A stretch of 15,006 nt of DNA, from positions 1-15,006 of the forward strand of contig DAOOVD010000056.1 in assembly GCA_035369845.1 (NCBI GenBank), read 5' to 3'. The position numbers and the translations under genes were made by a program. The stretch's first letter is position 1, and every line of letters starts with the position of its first letter. Positions 12,562-15,006 of this stretch are shown piece after piece. The stretch comes from DAOOVD01 sp035369845 (GTDB lineage: Bacteria > Bacillota > Desulfotomaculia > Desulfotomaculales > Pelotomaculaceae). The notes under the pieces were generated by a model, which searched no databases, had not been told where the DNA came from, and worked only from the letters and a program-made list of their open reading frames with translations.

Positions 12562-12792
12562 CCCGGCACTCAATAAGTGCCCATACAACTCTGGTAAAAA
12601 ACCGTTTTCACTTAAAACATTTTCAAATACTAAACGGAATATTAACATTGAGTGCCGGGTCATACAATATCGCATCCTCACTTCGCCTGGTTCACTTACC
12701 CGGCACTCAGGTTGTAACAATACCTTGCCGAAATACAATGTACTCTTAGGTATTGCCAGACGGTAACTAAGGTGTTTTCACTGAGTGCCGGG
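12562..12792. repeat. Four alternating copies of an 11-bp palindrome arm (two MITE- or REP-like cells)
   Basis: CCCGGCACTCA occurs at 12562-12572 and 12699-12709. Its exact reverse complement TGAGTGCCGGG occurs at 12649-12659 and 12782-12792. They form two neighbouring inverted-repeat cells of 98 and 94 bp, each with different inner sequence. The second has a nested stem, CAATACC (12718-12724) with GGTATTG (12750-12756). No coding capacity is present. The bases after each right arm share a GATAT/AATAT-GC-like motif, hinting at a unit of about 132 bp. Confidence 0.8.
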
Positions 12793-12865
12793 CGATATCG
12801 CTTGCTTCCTTCAACCTCAAGGTCCCGGACAGTTTGTCCGCAGTCTGCGACAAAGGCGCCGCCCC

Positions 12866-13816
12866 TCAAGCGGGTTCTTCTTCGAACTCTTTGACGAGCC
12901 TGTCGAAGATTTTCTGTACGGGCATGATTTCCTTGATCATGTGCACGTTCTTGCCGGCAAAGACCACGCCTTCGTCGACCAGGCCGGTGCGGGATCTTTC
13001 GAGCGCTTCGATGATGCAGTATTCGCCGGAGCACTCCTTTAAACAGGATGAGCAGTTTTCCGCTTTGGGGGCGCTGCCCTCCAGGATCTTTGCGGAAAAG
13101 GCGTTGCGCAGCGCCCTGCCCGGCATGCCTACCGGGCTGGATATGATTATCGCGTCGCCGGATTCAGCTTTCAGGTACATCTGTTTGAAAGCCTCGGACA
13201 CGGTGCATTCGATGCTTAATACGAAACGGGTGGCCATTTGGACACCCCTGGCTCCCAGCCTGATCATCCCGGCTATGCCTTTGCCGTCCACAATGCCGCC
13301 GGCGGCAATCACCGGAATTTTTACCGCGGACACTATATCGGGCAGTATCTCTTTTATGGAACGGTCCGTGCCGAGGTGCCCGCCCGCTTCCGCACCTTCC
13401 GCCACCACTGCCGCCGCTCCCAGCTTTTCCGCAATTTTTGCCAGTTTGGAGGAGGATATGATCGATACGATGGGAACGCCTGCCTCATGGCCCCACTTGA
13501 AGATATCGCGTGAGAACCCCGCCCCGGTAAAGATGAGGTCGATTTTTTCTTCTATGGCCGTGTGAACGAGAGAGGCGAACTGGCGGACCGCGAACATGAT
13601 GTTGACCCCCAGAATGCCTTTGGTCAGGCGCCGCGCCGCCCTGATTTCGTTTCTCAGTTCGTCCAGGGCCATCCCCGTGGCGGCGATTACGCCGATGCCC
13701 CCCGCGTTGGCGACGGCGGCGGCCAGGGGTGAAGTCGACACTCTTACGGCCATTCCCCCCTGGATGATGGGATAGCGGGGAATGAGGTGTCCAATTTTCA
13801 ATGACGGAAACTTCAT
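12866..13816 (-). CDS. Nitronate monooxygenase-like (NPD) flavoprotein with C-terminal cysteine cluster
   Basis: A 316-residue TIM-barrel FMN protein of the nitronate monooxygenase/2-nitropropane dioxygenase family, also related to the enoyl-ACP reductase FabK. Motifs in order are YPIIQGGM at 15-22, ANAGGIGVIAATGM at 36-49, EGAEAGGHLG at 140-149 (H147 at the active-site position), AAGGIVDGKGI at 171-181 and GVQMATRFV at 191-199. It oxidises alkyl nitronates or reduces enoyl thioesters; in an anaerobe the true substrate is open. C255, C258, C262 and C267 in CSSCLKECSGEYC could hold a metal or Fe-S cluster, a feature seen in many clostridial members. The ATG is preceded by AGGAG on the minus strand with a long gap. 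It is a single gene from a divergent promoter region. Confidence 0.88.
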   Translation of the reverse strand: MKFPSLKIGHLIPRYPIIQGGMAVRVSTSPLAAAVANAGGIGVIAATGMALDELRNEIRAARRLTKGILGVNIMFAVRQFASLVHTAIEEKIDLIFTGAGFSRDIFKWGHEAGVPIVSIISSSKLAKIAEKLGAAAVVAEGAEAGGHLGTDRSIKEILPDIVSAVKIPVIAAGGIVDGKGIAGMIRLGARGVQMATRFVLSIECTVSEAFKQMYLKAESGDAIIISSPVGMPGRALRNAFSAKILEGSAPKAENCSSCLKECSGEYCIIEALERSRTGLVDEGVVFAGKNVHMIKEIMPVQKIFDRLVKEFEEEPA

Positions 13817-13847
13817 GCTTCGAATATTCTCCTTTTTGCGGCAGTTT

Positions 13848-13866
13848 GCGGGAAACGGGTTCCCGC
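13848..13866 (-). promoter_or_regulatory. Hairpin in the 5' leader of the flavoprotein gene
   Basis: GCGGGAA (13848-13854) pairs with TTCCCGC (13860-13866) over 5 bases. It lies shortly upstream of the ribosome site of the minus-strand gene. No T-run follows in the direction of transcription. Confidence 0.5.
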
Positions 13867-13917
13867 CGGCCGCTCTAACAGCTTATGGTTTTAAAAAAAT
13901 TCGTGATAAGTTTAAGG

Positions 13918-13931
13918 AATCCTGTAGGATT
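13918..13931. promoter_or_regulatory. Perfect palindrome in the divergent promoter region
   Basis: AATCCTGTAGGATT is a perfect 6-bp inverted repeat around GT. It lies downstream of the minus-strand promoter and could be an operator for the flavoprotein gene. Confidence 0.4.
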
Positions 13932-13950
13932 AGCCGTTTATTCCAAATTT

Positions 13951-13979
13951 ATTATATACCCAACAGAAAACTTTTGAAA
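13951..13979 (-). promoter_or_regulatory. Probable promoter of the flavoprotein gene
   Basis: On the minus strand, TTTCAA (plus 13974-13979), a 17-bp spacer and TATAAT (plus 13951-13956). It leaves a leader of about 130 bases. Its -35 is the same six base pairs as the -35 of the divergent promoter. Confidence 0.55.
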
Positions 13980-14002
13980 AAAATGTGCGGAAAAGCTATA
14001 CT
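13974..14002 (+). promoter_or_regulatory. Promoter of the GltD-like oxidoreductase gene
   Basis: TTGAAA (13974-13979), a 17-bp spacer and TATACT (13997-14002), about 67 bp before the start codon. Confidence 0.7.
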
Positions 14003-14068
14003 TTTATTGTTCAGGTAAAAAAGCGGGCTGGAAGATTAACGTTTTCCCCTGCGGGAGGTGAATCTTTA

Positions 14069-15006
14069 ATGGTCCGGCTTCTTCCGCCGTGCACAAATGC
14101 GTGTCCGGTGCACACCGACGTCCGGGGCTACGTGGCGGCCATCGCCGGGCGCGACTACCGGGAAGCCTACCGTCTGATCCGGGCCAATAACCCGTTTCCG
14201 GCCGTTTGCGCGTGGATTTGCCATCACCCGTGCGAGGGAGCCTGCCGGCGCGCCGCGGTGGACTCGCCGCTTTCGATCAGGGATCTCAAACGCTTTGCCG
14301 TCGAATCGGTCGGCTTCGTCCGCAGCGAGCCGGTCCGCGCCGGGGAAACCGGAAAGAGGGTGGCGGTGATAGGCGGAGGACCGGCCGGCCTGACTGCGGC
14401 CTACGACCTGGTCCGGCTCGGACACCGGGTGGTGGTTTACGAGCGGCACCAGTCTCCCGGCGGCCATTTCCTGAGTTCCCTGCCCACCTACCGCCTGCCG
14501 AGGGAGATGCTGAAAAGGGATGTCGAGGAAATCCTCGCCGCCGGCGTGGAAGTGCGCACCGGTGTAAGGGTGGGAAAGGACGTAACCTTAAAAGGTCTGC
14601 ACGGAGAATACGACGCCGTTATTGTCGCCACGGGACTTTGGGCCAGCCGGGGCCTGGAACTGCCCGGCGGGGACCGTCCCGGGGTTTATACGGCGCTGCG
14701 CTTTTTAGAGATGGTGAATGCCGGCCGGCGTCCGCCGGTCGGGCGCCGGGTGACGGTGATCGGAGGCGGGAACGTGGCCCTTGACGTGGCCCGTACCGCG
14801 TTGAGGCTGGGAGCGGAGCAGGTGGAAATCGTCTGCCTCGAGTCGAGGGAGGAGATGCCCGCTCACGCCCGGGAGATTGAGGAGGCGCTGGCCGAAGGGG
14901 TCGGCATCCGGCCGGGCTGGGGACCGGCCGGGATCGTGGCTGACGGGGAGTCGATAACCGGACTGGCGGTTGAAAAGGTGTTCTCGGTGTTCGACGAGGA
15001 CGGCAA
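14069..15006 (+). CDS. GltD-like Fe-S/FAD/NAD(P) oxidoreductase, partial (3' end outside window)
   Basis: The first 312 codons of a gene that runs off the window. ATG 14069 follows GGGAGGTG (14053-14060). The N-terminal domain carries six cysteines (C8, C12, C47, C51, C55, C59; CTNACP, then CAWICHHPCEGACRR), as in the Fe-S domain of glutamate synthase small subunit-like proteins. The FAD site is VAVIGGGPAGLTAAYDL (G102-G107) and the NAD(P) site VIGGGNVALDVARTAL (G232-D239). This family includes GltD, NfnB-type and sulfide dehydrogenase-type subunits and stand-alone electron-transfer proteins. In anaerobes it often works with other redox subunits encoded downstream, which lie outside the window. 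True GltD is uncertain because no gltA is seen. Confidence 0.88.
   Translation, partial: MVRLLPPCTNACPVHTDVRGYVAAIAGRDYREAYRLIRANNPFPAVCAWICHHPCEGACRRAAVDSPLSIRDLKRFAVESVGFVRSEPVRAGETGKRVAVIGGGPAGLTAAYDLVRLGHRVVVYERHQSPGGHFLSSLPTYRLPREMLKRDVEEILAAGVEVRTGVRVGKDVTLKGLHGEYDAVIVATGLWASRGLELPGGDRPGVYTALRFLEMVNAGRRPPVGRRVTVIGGGNVALDVARTALRLGAEQVEIVCLESREEMPAHAREIEEALAEGVGIRPGWGPAGIVADGESITGLAVEKVFSVFDEDG

Noticed and set aside
12562..12792. CRISPR array
   Set aside because: The 11-bp units alternate in orientation, spacing is about 40 to 80 bp and irregular, and no cas gene is present.
12834..13565. Plus-strand open frame opposite the flavoprotein gene
   Set aside because: It is a Ser/Pro/Ala-rich shadow of a gene with clear flavoprotein motifs on the other strand.

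Overview
The window looks like chromosomal DNA of an anaerobic, spore-forming, moderately GC-rich Firmicute. It resembles the Peptococcaceae/Desulfotomaculum-Pelotomaculum type of Clostridia. This is inferred from strong AGGAGG-type ribosome sites, TTG and GTG starts, SigA-type promoters, a Bacillus-type LexA box, a DUF1659-DUF2922-YvrJ cassette, a YtvI-like membrane protein and anaerobe-type flavoenzymes. No marker gene fixes the species.

Bases 1-5600 are an accessory, decaying region. It opens with what looks like the 3' end of a group II intron (domain V/VI-like folds). Then come a small antitoxin plus VapC-type PIN toxin (170-782), a truncated and frameshifted Rpn/DUF4351 nuclease pseudogene (about 1100-1561), a VanZ-like gene interrupted by one amber codon (1676-2158), and a coiled-coil protein on the minus strand (2291-2662). 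A badly damaged partial copy (2679-2945) of the nearby DUF6922/AbiEii pair follows. Next are a ribbon-helix-helix antitoxin plus PIN toxin (3148-3803), the intact DUF6922 plus AbiEii-like nucleotidyltransferase pair (3833-4737, minus), and an AbrB antitoxin plus PIN toxin (4878-5539, minus). That is four toxin-antitoxin-like modules and several remnants in about 5.4 kb.

Bases 5570-6700 hold the most interesting regulatory region. The AbrB/PIN promoter and the promoter of a DUF1659-DUF2922-YvrJ operon diverge. The operon promoter (TTGACA, 17 bp, TAATAT) carries a perfect palindrome, TTACCAG-T-CTGGTAA, between its -35 and -10. A LexA/SOS-box-like palindrome, GAACATATGTTC, lies on the predicted transcription start, and a strongly structured leader follows. 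The TTACCAG half-site recurs in the divergent AbrB promoter. The three short proteins have no known function, and their operon ends at a clear terminator (6664-6696).

Bases 6700-15006 look like ordinary chromosome. They hold a triple-PAS GGDEF/HD-GYP cyclic-di-GMP protein (6809-9025), a UDP-glucose 4-epimerase overlapping a secreted coiled-coil protein by 4 bp (9162-11278), and a convergent YtvI/AI-2E-type membrane protein (11280-12383). A non-coding stretch follows, with four alternating copies of an 11-bp repeat (12562-12792). Then come a nitronate monooxygenase-like flavoprotein with a C-terminal cysteine cluster (12866-13816, minus) and, divergently, the start of a GltD-like Fe-S/FAD/NAD(P) oxidoreductase that runs off the window (14069-15006).
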